A DNA stretch of 64,000 nt from Riptortus pedestris (lineage: Eukaryota; Arthropoda; Insecta; Hemiptera; Alydidae), in NCBI GenBank assembly GCA_019009955.1, contig CM032228.1, positions 254,784,001 to 254,848,000 of the forward strand. Direction: 5' to 3'. Shown one piece after another: positions 37,482 through 48,957 of this stretch. The notes beneath the pieces are model-generated. The model did no database searches and had not been told where the DNA came from. It saw only the letters and a program-made list of their open reading frames with translations. Each line of letters starts with the position of its first letter. Position 1 is the stretch's first letter. The position numbers were made by a program, and so were the translations under genes.

Positions 37482-37995
37482 CTGTGAACAGAGAGATTAT
37501 TCAAGTTAAGAACCTCAAAAGTAAACTTGAGACATTCTATTTGTTGTTATCATGTTTAGGGCTCAAACTATTTTTTTCTCTCGTAAATTGAGCGGAAACT
37601 AGTTTTTGTGAACTTCCCACTCGGTAAGTGCAATATGTCACATAGAGAGACACAGGTGCATGTTGCTCAACTGTAGGTTTTCCCATTAATGTAACATCTT
37701 TTGAACAGAAAACCAAACTTGGAACATAAACTTTGTTTGCAGAAGAATAAAAACACTTTGTTAAATAATTAAGTGTGAACGCTCACCAATGATGACTTCA
37801 CAGCTAAATCATCAATCACTTGACATTAAAAAATAAAAAAGTAAATTTAATGAAATAAAAGTTCAGTTTAAATTAAAGTAATAAGTTTTTCAGCAACTTT
37901 TCCAAAAATCATCAAAATTGATTAAGGGTAGGGAGATAGCTCGTGAAAAGAAACACAAAATATGGTATTAATCTGTTCCTATAACTTATTTAAGT

Positions 37996-37997
<2 letters not shown>

Positions 37998-38037
<40 letters not shown>
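37998..38037. repeat. (TA)n microsatellite
   Basis: About 40 bp TA run in an HR4 intron. Confidence 0.95.
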
Positions 38038-38042
<5 letters not shown>

Positions 38043-38234
38043 CATACATATACATGTCACGTTTAAAAAATAATGAGCTTTTCTTTGACAAGAATAAAAT
38101 AAAAAATAATTAAAACTTAACATTTTTGAAAACAATGTTTTCTCCGTCTCAAACCCTGCTTAACAAGAATGCTTATATTCTTTATAAGATTTATGGATAA
38201 GATGGACAATCCGTCTGAAAATTATTACAATTAT

Positions 38235-38243
<9 letters not shown>

Positions 38244-38303
<60 letters not shown>
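38244..38303. repeat. (CA)n microsatellite
   Basis: About 60 bp of CA repeat following a short CT run. Confidence 0.95.
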
Positions 38304-38305
<2 letters not shown>

Positions 38306-38339
38306 CACACCACTTATATTTGTTTCAAAATATAAAATA

Positions 38340-39601
38340 TTGGTTGGCAAATAAGTCCTTTCAGGTTTTCTGTTTATTTTTATGCCACTATGATACACTT
38401 CTTATCTGTTGAATTAATCCATAAGGTGGATTGTTTATGCTGTTTGTAATATGCCAACAACTATATTTGTTAACCCTTACTAAAGCTAGCTTAGTGTTGT
38501 GTTTGCTATTACACTGTGAATATGGAAAAAAAATATCATTCATTATTGGCATATTTTGGTGTATTATTTTAAAAAAGGTAAGTGTGCTGTAAAATCTCAT
38601 ACAAAAATTTGCAGTGTTTACAGGGATGATGCCTTAACCGAACGCACCTGTCAAAATTAGTTTGCCAAATTTCATTCAGTAAATTTTGACACCAATGATG
38701 GTCAACGTTCTGGTTGCCCACATGAAATAGAAACGAGCAATGTTAAGGCCATTGTTGTTCAAAATCCCATGCAATCAGTGCGAGAAGTTGCTATGGCCCT
38801 AAATGTGTCGTACACAAGCGTAGAAAACCATTTGCATGAGCACGGCTTTGTTTTGATCCTTCACTCTCTAGCCGAAGTCAACTTGGCAATACCCATTTCT
38901 ATTTGTGATTCACTAAAGAAATGGCGACAGAACGACCCATTTTTGAAAATGTTGGTAATAGGAGATCAAAAATGGATATTTTAACAATGTAGTCCTCAGA
39001 AAATCTTGGAAAGCTAGTAGTGAGTCTTCTAGAAGTATGTTAAAACCCGGATTTCATCCAAAGAAGATGATGCTTTCTATATGGTGGGATGTCAAGGGTG
39101 TTATTTTCTATCAGCTATTGTCATCAGAACAAACAATTTATCCAACCCTATACTGCTCAAAATTAATAAAATTGGATCAATTAATTAAAAATAAGGAACT
39201 AGAAAATCAGAAGGATGTTGTATTCCGGCAAGACAACGCTAGGCTCCACAGCTCATTGGTCACTGCCATAAATTATTGAGCCTTGGATGAGAGCTTTTGC
39301 CCAAGCCTACCTATTCACCAGCTCTAGCTCCAACTGACTATCACTTATTCCGTTCTCTGCACAACTCTATCCATGGAAAGAAATTCCAAAAGGAAGACGG
39401 CATCAAAAGCCACTTGGATCAGTTTGTGAACAATAAACCCCCGACATTCTATGAACACAGCATTATACAGTTAGTGGAAAGATGGGGAAAAGTTGTATTA
39501 AATAATGGTCAATATATTGTAGATTAAAATGAATGTTTTGTCTATAATACACTAAGTTATATTCCGCCAAATTAACCAAAAGAACTTATTTGGCAACCCA
39601 A
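38340..39601 (+). mobile_element. Inactive mariner (Tc1/mariner) transposon in an HR4 intron
   Basis: 1262 bp with inverted termini TTGGTTGGCAAATAAGTCCT and, inverted from the right, TTGGGTTGCCAAATAAGTTC, flanked by TA at 38338-38339 and 39602-39603. The transposase reading is broken into pieces: helix-turn-helix trace VREVAMALNVSYTSVENHLH (38775-), VIGDQKWIF (first catalytic Asp block) ending in a stop, FRQDNARLHSSLVTAINY (second Asp), and PTYSPALAPTDYHLFRSLHN (third Asp of the DD34D type) after a frameshift. Length and spacing fit a single near-complete mariner that can no longer make transposase. Confidence 0.92.
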
Positions 39602-39621
39602 TATAAAATAAGAGTTATCAC

Positions 39622-39770
39622 CTTGGAGGACCATTCCCTGCTCGATGCACTTCTTGAACCTGCAATATTGACACCTGTTCCTTTGAGCTTTAGTAATTTC
39701 GCAGACTCCATCAGCGACACATGTATAGACCCGCCTGTTCTGAACAGTCCTTTTAAAGAAACCTTTACAT
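39622..39770 (-). CDS. Hr4: HR4 DNA-binding domain exon 2
   Basis: Acceptor TTTTTTTCAG and donor CAAG|GTGATA. One base completes the Gly of the P-box, then [40 protein letters not shown] and CIEQGMVLQ plus one base. It supplies the fourth Cys of finger 1 and all four Cys of finger 2 (C-x5-C-x9-C-x2-C), plus the CRFKKC motif. All Cys residues are intact. The donor (GTGATA) is weaker than the others and only about 18 bp from the mariner end. Confidence 0.95.
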
Positions 39771-39894
39771 CTGAAAAAAAATATTACAAATTACTTATTG
39801 AATTTATTCATAGCTGCTATTTTAATATGAATAACAGGAGCTCAGATTAGTTATGCGAGCTAAGGCGTTGGTAAACATACAGTACATTAGTGTA

Positions 39895-40070
39895 GTAAAC
39901 ACCCACTCCTACTCATGTCATATTTACAAAAACCTTTTATATCATGAATCACTTTATTTGAAGCTTAAGTACCAAATATTGTTCCCATTGAACTTTTACT
40001 TTTTGAGATACTTGCAAATAATCCGAGAAATCTGCTTCGTTAACACAGCCCCTGCCTGACGGACTTGTAA
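39895..40070 (+). mobile_element. Family H 3' part joined to a LINE end
   Basis: ATCACTTTATTTGAAGC, then GAGAAATCTGCTTCGTTAAC, ACAGCCCCTGCCTGACGGAC. Same interior type and same LINE junction as 34600-34800, inverted. Confidence 0.65.
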
Positions 40071-40164
40071 ATTATTAAATAACGATTCTAATATATATTC
40101 ATATATAATAATGCATTTGTTATTTAGAGAATGCCATATGACCAATATACAAGCTGTTAATCTA

Positions 40165-40912
40165 GCCATGTTGAAAACCACTACTTCATCAAGAAACTAT
40201 ACAAACTCCTTTGTAGATATTATAATGTACCTCTGACAGCTAAACATCTAGTGAGTGACTGCAGACAACGCAATTACTTACGGATACCACACGATTTACA
40301 CATGGGGACTCCATGCGTATATACTATTCTCAATTACTTAAAGACATACACCTCTATTCAAATATCTGAACAAGTGATATATTTTTAATTTAAGTTTTAC
40401 ATTTTTATTTTTGCAACATTTTTGAATGCAAACATTGTTTTATTTTATGCATACACATTTTTACAATTTGTATTCAATATGTTTTATCTTGTTTTTATTA
40501 TATTGTAGTACATCTGCTTATTTTTATACTTATAATATTTTTAATTAGTTTTAACCTGTTATACTATTTATTTGTAAATAATTGCTATATATTGTTTTGT
40601 TCTACTTTTTTTTTTGATATTTTGTTTAGTTTGGTTGTATAGTTTTTTTTTGTTTTTTTTTAAGTATCTTCATAGATTTCTATTTTGGTGTTTTGTTATT
40701 CTTTCTTGATTTCTAGTTTTGTGTTTTGATGTACTTCATTGTTACCTATTAATTTCTTTTTTCTTGTTTTTGCTGTTTTATATTTTAAGTTGTATTTATA
40801 TTCTATTAGTTGTTTTCTATTTTCATCTTATGTTTATGCTACTTTGTTTTGTTGTTTTTTGTTTAGAACAATATCGCCTTAGTTGCGGAGCTCAGAAATA
40901 TATAAATAAATA
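40165..40912 (+). pseudogene. LINE 3' end, plus orientation
   Basis: Decayed reading VPLTAKHLVSDCRQRNYLRI near 40232 and the 3' tail ATCGCCTTAGTTGCGGAGCT followed by AAATA repeats. Same family as 1-3325 and inverted partner of 33716-34500. Confidence 0.75.
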
Positions 40913-40919
40913 AATTGCC

Positions 40920-41928
40920 TCTCTCTCAAACAGCCTGAACAGTAAGAAAATGGAAATAACTTCCAATACTGAGAGTATAAATGACAATTAAAGTTTAAAC
41001 AATATTAACTAATTCTTTCTACATAGCGGCGACAAAAAAAGAAATAAAAGATTTATTTATTAAGACAGAAGTCGTTTATTATCTTGACAAAGGGAGTTAG
41101 CTTATTATCTGAGCATGACCTACTTTCTGTTTGAAAGTGTTTATCAATTGTGTAATACTGGGGAATCCTCACTATGATCTCACTAGGAAATTGAGCTTAT
41201 ATTCTTTAGAATTGGTTTATTTATAAATTTATATATGAGAAAATTTGAAATGAAATCTATAAGCTTAAATAGTGGGATTACTAACTTATTAAATGAAAAG
41301 ACCAAAATAAAAAGCGAAAAAAAAGAAGAAAAAAGAAGAATGAAAGAAAGAAATATTAATTACTTTCTCAATCTTTTCAAATGTACTTACTTTTGCAAAG
41401 GCTTAAATTTATATTAACATTTATCATTAAGTAGTAATTTTGCATTCCATTAAGTTTAGCAGAATATACTTTGGAAAAAGTTCAATAGGTATTTTAATAA
41501 TAATGTTTTTGTTTTTTTTCAGTTTGTAGAAAGATTCGCCCCTTATAAGGGAAAAGTGGAAAAAAGAAGTCTCATTGGATAAAGTGTACTTATAAAGAAG
41601 GTGTTGATTATTTACTTTTTGTAACAGATATTATTTTGTTACATTTAAATCAGTTTTTTTATTTTTTGGGGTACATCATGCTTCTAATAAGGAATATAAG
41701 ACTCTGATATAAGGTAAAATTATATAAAGCAATTGTTATGATTAAATGTTATGATATATTGTCACACTTATCACAGATTGTATAGTTATATGTCAACTAT
41801 TTTATTGGATTATTTGAAGATGACCCCAAAATAGCTGAAACCAAATAAAATATAAATTTTGGTGGAGAGCTGTATACTTAGTTATTTCCTATATGGATTA
41901 TATATAAATTGCGGTAGAGCGGTAACAG

Positions 41929-41959
<31 letters not shown>

Positions 41960-42030
41960 CATATATTTAATTACATCAGAATATTCCCATAACATACTCC
42001 AACATAACAAAACAAAGTCTACAATACGCG
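40920..42030. other. HR4 large intron: no feature recognised
   Basis: AT-rich; poly-T at 41510-41520, (CA)n(TA)n at 41930-41960. Frames here are short and unsupported. Confidence 0.5.
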
Positions 42031-42357
42031 TTACGCACGGACACAATAAAACAGTGGCAGGAGCGATGGGACAAAACAGAGAAAGGCAAGCATTTAAAAA
42101 CATTCATCCCAAATCTTGAGGAATACCTCAACACTTGCACTGCTACTGACTATTACTCAACACAAGTACTCACTGGACACGGAACTACTAAATCTTATTT
42201 ACATAAATTCAAAATACTAAATGACAAAAATGACTGTCCCTGTGTCAGAACGAGTGAACAGACTATAGAACACCTCATCTACACTTGCACACTGACTACA
42301 CAGTTAAGAAACACTCCAAAAAAACACTTATTAACAACAAAGGCCAGTAGCCAATAG
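42031..42357 (+). pseudogene. LINE ORF2 C-terminal fragment (after RNase H)
   Basis: Continuous reading to the stop at 42355-42357: IKQWQERWDKTEKGKHLKTF, then DYYSTQVLTGHGTTKSYLHK, then CPCVRTSEQTIEHLIYTC. The W--RWD, LTGHG--K-YL and C-C----T-EHLI--C pattern is typical of the tail after RNase H in R1/I-like LINEs. It is a different, better preserved family than the LINE at 1-3325. Confidence 0.8.
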
Positions 42358-42359
42358 AT

Positions 42360-43210
42360 CTAAAGAGTTTGTTTATAAAATATACATTTTTATTTAGATA
42401 TTTTTCTAAAAGTTTAATAGAAACAGCGGACGTTTTAAACATTTTACTCAAAGAATAATATTTTAAGTCTCCCACATATAGCAGCATAACTTTCTTAATG
42501 AAGTTAAATTAATATGTTATTGGGTTCTTTCGCTTTATACTAATTATGTGTTTTAATTTTTCATCACTTTGTTCTTTCTTTATGAATATTATTTATTTAC
42601 TATTATTATTTTTTGTTTCCTTTTCTTTTTATTTTAATTTCAACAACAAATTTATGAACTACATTTCTTATATACAAAATCATGATGTATTATGAACATA
42701 CATGTTATATCCTATAGTAATATGGTACATGTAAATAAAAGCCCTTTGTGCATGGGTAATGTGTAAAGAAATATATATATGATCGATGGACATTTGAAGA
42801 AAAATGTCTAAAATTTTGTCATGTGTACGACCTCAATAGCTGATTCAGGGTGGTAAAATAGTTTATAATTATGAGATGAGATGGTTGAAAGAGAGTATAG
42901 GAGTTGTATATTGTAAGAGAGAGAGAGGTGGGGGCAGTCCTTGGCTAGGGGCTGTTGGCATTTTGTATTTTGGTCAAGGCTGGCCTAACCAAGGCAGGAC
43001 ATTGCCCTCTTCCATTCACTCTCCCTCTTCACACACACACATACACAAACCCACACTAAACTAAAAAACAAATATAATATTAAATGGCAACACCATTCTT
43101 GTAATTAAAATAGAAAAATAACAACCCGAACAATGAGGGATACTTGCTAGATTTTTTGGGACCTGTAAGGCGTTTCCACGAAATCAAGAACTGATGAGGT
43201 GGCTGAAAAC
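42360..43210. other. HR4 large intron: no gene
   Basis: AT-rich, with a family H-like scrap at 42784-42850 (GATCGATGGACATTTGAAGA and CCTCAATAGCTGATT). No coding signal. Confidence 0.5.
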
Positions 43211-43794
43211 TGAGGGGCTGCGTAAACTAAGCAGATTTCCCACGTGAAGTTATGCTATAGATAAACATACATACTGGTAACACTTAACAACACCTTGAAT
43301 ATGAGGCGAATAAAGGCAAAAGGTAATGAGAAATCTTTCAGTCAATTTTAATAACCTAAAAAGCGCCTGAATTGTAATCAAACAGGTAAGCCAACCTCTG
43401 TCTGGCTGAACAGATACATAGAAATATTCTTCACCACAAATAAAAAAAATTACTGACATATATCTGAAAATAACATATTAATTTTATTGAAAACTATTTA
43501 CTATATCTAGTACTGTAAATTAAAATGAATCAGAATCATTTTTATCTCAAATCAATCAAATTTTAGTAGTCCATAAACTTAAGAGGGGGGGGGGGGCACC
43601 AGAACATATTTGCATGTATCTCGTATAATAAACGTCTCTTGAAAACAATAATTGGTATTTACGATTTAAATAATGTGGTTTATTATATAATAGAATATTG
43701 TTTATGTAACATGAGTAGAAGTGGGGGGTATGCTGATGCCTGAAAATTGAAAAATGCAAATATCTCGGTAAATATTCAATATAGAGAATAAATG

Positions 43795-43796
<2 letters not shown>
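43211..43796 (-). mobile_element. Family H element, minus orientation, 5' part replaced by a TA run
   Basis: Starts GGGGCTGCGTAAACTAAGCA and GATTTCCCACGTG, third-type interior inverted, and ends in a TA microsatellite (43797-43850). Confidence 0.7.

Positions 43797-43850
<54 letters not shown>
43797..43850. repeat. (TA)n microsatellite
   Basis: About 54 bp TA run abutting a family H copy. Confidence 0.95.
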
Positions 43851-43854
<4 letters not shown>

Positions 43855-44036
43855 AACAATGTCTCTTCCTCTTGTAGGACTCATATAAATTTCCATAATG
43901 TGACAGTCGGCTGGAATTGGATCGATGGCTGCCTAGTTGCAGTATTGAACACAGCAAAAAAGAGGTTAGCTCTTTCCTGGATAATAACAGGTTGCAACAA
44001 ACCTACAACTTACTACAATTAATATCAAAAGTACAA

Positions 44037-44830
44037 TTTTAGCAGATTTTCTTTAAGGGAAATCAGCTATTGAGGTCCTGCTCATGACGCGGTTTTCGAA
44101 AAATTTCTTCAAACTTCCATCAATCCAACCCAGGAGATGACAAAAATGAGTTCCGTATATATTTGTCTATTAACGTAATTTTTTTTATTATTATTTACTA
44201 TCGTCCGCTTTTTACAACTAAGGATAATTGGGACGGGTTATCTACAGGTTACCGCCCTTTTCTAGCCAGGGTGGGGGTTTAGGATGTTATTTAATGAATT
44301 CCGTCACCTAATAATTTCCTTTGCCCAGGCGAGAATCGAACTCGCCACTCTAGTTTTATCATGTGAGATTAAGGTCAACGCTTTAACTCACATGGCTAAC
44401 CTGAGCCCCCACTAACGTAATTTTAGTTTGATGGTTACCAAAGTCGATATTTACTCGTTTTATGCAAAAAGAAAGATAAAGTTCGTTATTGGCTGAAATC
44501 GGACCAATAGGGAGGGGGAATATGTCTCGCTTACTATACGTCGGACCGAAAACTTTTGTAGGACCAATCATATTGCAAATTAAATTTACTATAAATATTG
44601 TTATATACATTTATTCCCTATCTTGAATATTAACCGAGATATTTGCATTTTTATTAAGTGTGAGCTGATAACGGACGAGATGAGATCGGCTAAGGTCGGT
44701 TCTGTTAGTTTCCGCCAAAAGCTAGTTCGCTCGTTTCCGTAACTGTTCGGCTCGCATGGAGTCTTCTCTATTGTATAACGTCACTTGGAAAGTCTGTTTT
44801 GTTTACTCAGCCCCTGCGAGACGGACTTTT
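44037..44830 (+). mobile_element. Family H element interrupted by a SINE
   Basis: Starts AGCAGATTTTCTTTAAGGG and ends CAGCCCCTGCGAGACGGACT TTT. Removing the SINE and one 12-bp duplication leaves about 552 bp, the usual size for full copies. The AGCAGATTT arm is present at the left end. Confidence 0.75.
44183..44412 (-). mobile_element. Full-length tRNA-derived SINE (230 bp) with 12-bp target duplications
   Basis: Flanked by TAACGTAATTTT at 44171-44182 and 44413-44424. Read on the minus strand it opens with GGCTCAGGTTAGCCATGTGA (A-box region), then GAGTTCGATTCTCGCC (B box). The body includes CCACCCTGGCTAGAAAAGGG and AACCCGTCCCAATTATCC, and it ends in an AATAAT/A-rich tail. It needs a LINE partner to move; which one is not evident. 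Confidence 0.85.
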
Positions 44831-45141
44831 TTTTTTAATTGGAAGGTTCTGATTTAATTAAACTGACTTGTACATCTCCTTGCAAAACTCTCTGTATATA
44901 TTTACAAAGACATTTTACAGCTACTTTCCAATAACCATAGTTTTCATGTGCAGTACTGACGTCAGGGGTGTTCTGTTCGTTCCTCAAGGAAAAAGGACAC
45001 AGGTAAGACATCGCAGGTTTTGATAATTAGCAAATTCGTACTTCCTTGTACTAAGTAAAATTCGGCATTCGACTTCACACAGAATTATCCATTTTGACCA
45101 GTTACGGCGAGACGTCTGTACGTATCTCACAAAACTAAAAA

Positions 45142-46375
45142 AGTCCGTCAGGCAGGGGCTGCGTAAATTAGGCAGATTTCCCACGTGCTGGTATAAAGCA
45201 CTTGTGATCTCATCTCACAACATATTCCCAATTTCTATGTACAACAGCCGATGAGTAGAAGGCACTGGGAGAAGGGGAGGGGGTTACTGAAGGCTCTCAA
45301 ATCAAGAAAGTGCGAATAACTCGACAATAATACTCTAGTTATGGGGAAAAAATGCATATAACAGCAATTATAGAACATCAATATTTTATTAAGATTGGTC
45401 CTATAAAAATTCTCGATCCAATGTTATTATAACAGTGATATTTTGAATTTTCAAAATGTCATTCCCTTTAGCACCCACCCCAATTCCGTGTCCCTTTTCG
45501 CATTAACAATCTTTAGTTACGCGGAGGCGTTTGACAGACTTCACGCAAAAACGAGTCAAAATGAGTTCATGAGAGGTCGAAACGGATAATTCAAATGAAA
45601 TCGGAAAATCCGATAATTTTCGGAATTAAGCAAATAATTTACTTCGTGCAAAGTAGTATAAAGGGCTCGTGTTTGAGTTTGCTTCGTCTTGCCAAATTCA
45701 CGTACATTTCCATAATGTTACAGTTGTCAGGAATTAGATCCATTGCTGCTTTGTTGCAAATTTGTTGTGTCTAGTAAGCACAGGGGAATTTAATTTTTCC
45801 ACTGCTCTACAGCCCACCCAATTTTGAGATGCTCAACTAGACCATAGAACAACAATCCGATATATGAAATTTCAACATTCTAAAGCTAGTCGTTTTGGAG
45901 TTCAAGTGTAACACCGAAACTAGTCATCACCACGCAGGTGCCGCGTCAACTAAGCAGATTTCCCACGTGCGACATGTATTTGCATTTACCTCAATATGTA
46001 AAAGTTCAGTCAGAACAATATTTGGTATTCAGACTTTAAATAATGTAATCCATGATATAACAGCTTACTGTTAATATGACATGAGTAGGAGTGGGGGTTT
46101 ACTGAAGGCCGAAAACTAAAACATGCACATATCTCGGTTAATAATCAAGACAATGAAACATCATAAATAACAAAATTTATAGAGCATTCAATTTGCAATA
46201 TGATGGGTAGCATACACTTTTTCGAACCGAAGTATAATATCGAGAAATTTCCCTCCAAACCCCTTCTCCCACTAGCCCCATTTCTGCAATTGACGAACTT
46301 GATCTTTCTTTTATATAAAACGTTTAAATATCCGGAACATTTTTCTGTACAACTTTAACAGCTGAGGTACATTTT
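45142..46375 (-). mobile_element. Two adjoining family H pieces, minus orientation
   Basis: A first start at 45142 (AGTCCGTCAGGCAGGGGCTG, AGGCAGATTTCCCACGTG) and a second at about 45926 (GGTGCCGCGTCAACTAAGCA, GATTTCCCACGTGCG). Between them, 45500-45920 is not clearly assigned. The second piece continues to the GTTTAAATAT / ACAACTTTAACAGCT block near 46370. Confidence 0.55.
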
Positions 46376-46821
46376 GTGAAGTGTTTTTCTAAGGACATGA
46401 AAATGGAAAGCCTAAGGAGTTAAGAAAAATGAAATTAAACCTATTATGATAATTAATAAAGAATATAAGAAGTATAACAGACTGATTAACCAAGTACATA
46501 ACTGTGCATCCATTGTTGATCTCTGAAAATAAGTTGCCTCTTTCTGGATAATATGGAAAAAATTGACACTTTTGACAAAAATGTGTCCAATTGGAGGGTT
46601 TTTATTTTATTTGGCTTCCAGGGCATATAACTTATTGCATTTTTTCGTAACTCCAATATTAAGCGCGTTATTCGTACTTGGTTCCACCATTCAGAAAGTC
46701 ACCTATACAGCTCATCGGATTTTGACTTAGAAATAGAAAAAAAAATATGGTGAGATTACTAGCGTGTCATGTGAAACGTCCTTGGTTTACGGAGCCCATT
46801 CGTGAAGCTCTTTTAACATAT

Positions 46822-47393
46822 ATCCCTTAAGGGAAATCTGCTATTAAGGCCGTACTCATGACTCAATTTTTGAAAAATTTCCGCAAATGTCCATCCAACC
46901 TACCCAGGAGATCAAAGCTGTATATATTTAATCTGCCTGTTAAGGCTCTAGCAGTCGCAATTTTTGTTTGATCGTTACCAAACTCGATATTTAAACGTTT
47001 TATGTAAAAATGAAAACAAGTTCGTTAACGGCTAAGATCGGGCCAGTGATAGGAGGGGGGGGGGCGTTAGAAGGGAAGAGTTTCAAAAATTCTTAATATC
47101 TCCGTTATTATGCGTTGAATACATACAAAAAATTGTATAAAAAGTTCTATAAATGTTGTTATGTATGTTAGTTCGATATCTTTAATATTAACCGAGAAAT
47201 TGCGTTTTTTAGTTTTGGTCTTGAGTAAACCCCCACTACCGCTCATGACATATTAACAATAAGCTGTTATATTACGAAGCACTTTATTTGAACCCACAAT
47301 ACCAAATATTGTTCTCATTGGACTTTCACATCTAGAGATAAATGCAAATACGTGACGCAAGTGGGAAATCTGTATAGTTAACGCAGTCGGAAA
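46822..47393 (+). mobile_element. Family H element, near full length
   Basis: Begins TCCCTTAAGGGAAATCTGCT and contains the fixed TATATATT position. Uses the second interior type (ATGACATATTAACAATAAGC) and ends GTGGGAAATCTGTATAGTTA ACGCAG, with the hairpin's second arm lost. Confidence 0.7.
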
Positions 47394-48091
47394 AGATCTA
47401 AAAATTGTGGTCCATGACGTTTTTCTATCCGATGCATAGGGTCGGACATATCGTGCATCACTTTGAAATTAAATAATTTTATAATAAAATGCAATCAAAT
47501 ATTTTGGTTGTTTAGTTTAATACTAGGGGAAGCACTAGGGCACTAGTAGTAGGGAGACACATTTTAAATAAGGTTACCTCAGTTGATGGATATCCAAAAA
47601 TTAGGTATGATTATGTCCTTCATTTGAGGATCAGTTTAAAGTGGATTTGTGAGGATCTTGCTCGTTAGCAGTTGTGCGCGTGAAGATAAGTTTTCCGAAC
47701 TGGGGATCTGAGTAACAGCTAAGCAAGGGGCGACAAGCACACACATAGTAGAAATGCCGACGGTAGATGCACACGGTGCATTGGACTACCCCCACCACAG
47801 ACAACACGACCTTGACCGTGTCTTGGCTAATAGGAATCTAGATGGGGGAGTGGCCGGTAGGAGGGGCTTAGGGTGGACACTACTATACTCTTCAATGATT
47901 GGCTAATCACTCTGCTCTAGAGCTGCATCTATTGGTCGAGACAGGACTGCCAACTGCATAGCCTATAATAAACAGCAACTTGTGCAATATAAAGCGTCAT
48001 TATTAAAAATAACAACTCCACTCAGGAAATAGTTCCTTCATTGCAGTCCATTACACTTCCCTTATCAATGTTGCACTTGTAGATTTAGAAA
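47394..48091. other. HR4 large intron: no feature recognised
   Basis: Less AT-rich than surroundings between 47640 and 47960, but no exon or repeat family recognised and no receptor-like reading found on either strand. Confidence 0.45.
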
Positions 48092-48670
48092 AGTCCGTCA
48101 CGTAGGGGCTGCGTAAACTAAGCAGATTTCCCACGTGAAGTTATACAATAGAGAAATTTCACGAGAGTCGAGCACTTAAGAAACGGCCGAACGCTTTTGG
48201 CGGGAGTCACCCGTTCGTTAGCGGCCCAGATTTAATAAAAATGCAAATATCTCGGTTAATATTCAAGATAGAGAGTAAATGTATATAACAATATTTATAG
48301 TAAATTTAATTTGCAATAAGATTGAGTCTGTACAATTTATTGATCCGATGTACAGTAACGGAGATATTTCGAATTTTCAAAAATCCTCCTCTCTAACCCC
48401 CCCCCCTTCCACTGGTCCGATTTCAGCCGTTAACGAACTTGATCTTTTTTTTTTTTTACATAAAACGACTAAATATCGAGTTTGGTAACGATCAAACAAA
48501 AATTGCGACCGCTAGAGCGGTAACAGACAAATATATATATACAGTTTTGAACGGACCTCATTTTCGTCATCTACTAGGTAGGATCGATGGATATTTGAAG
48601 AAAAATTTCGAAAATTCTGTCATGAGTACAACCTCAATAGCTGATTTCCCTTAAGGGAAATCTTCTAAAA
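48092..48670 (-). mobile_element. Family H element, full length (about 579 bp)
   Basis: AGTCCGTCACGTAGGGGCTG, AAGCAGATTTCCCACGTG, first-type interior, TATATATATA at the fixed position (48532-48541), then TAGCTGATTTCCCTTAAGGG and AAATCTTCTAAAA. The frames at 48279-48654 are repeat shadows, repeated in other copies. Confidence 0.8.
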
Positions 48671-48691
48671 CGCTTTTGATGATTTCATCTA

Positions 48692-48840
48692 GAGCAAATA
48701 TGAGCAACCTTTGACACGTTGCGGGTCTAACTTTAATGTGCAAATACGTTCGCGTGCTGCTTTTAAAAGTAGTGCATTTTAAAGTAGTGTTCATAATTTT
48801 TAACAATAGATATCAGACATAAAATTATAACGACGATACA
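48692..48840 (-). mobile_element. hAT terminal fragment
   Basis: TATGAGCAACCTTTGACACG, GTGCAAATACGTTCG and TTTAAAAGTAGTGCATTTTA match 29866-29960 at the edge of the hAT relic. No coding part is kept. Confidence 0.6.
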
Positions 48841-48957
48841 TTCAATGATGACATTGCACTGGCGGCTAAGTCCCAAGTAGAGATGAATAAAATGCTGTAA
48901 GTCCTAAAGGATGCTCTAGATTAGTTTAAACTCAAAATAAATGTACTTAAAACAAAA

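Larger units (their letters stand above)
37482..38339. other. HR4 intron: microsatellites, no gene
   Basis: AT-rich intron with (TA)n at 37998-38037 and (CA)n at 38244-38303. The frames at 37409-37591 and 38169-38354 are shadows or low complexity. Confidence 0.6.

Noticed and set aside
38769..39527. Active mariner transposase
   Set aside because: A stop after GDQKWIF and frameshifts around the second and third catalytic Asp blocks rule out an intact enzyme.
48279..48654. Conserved small proteins (also 56188-56559, 55616-55807)
   Set aside because: Similar frames occur because copies of family H share DNA; stops and frame breaks differ between copies and no codon-level conservation is apparent.
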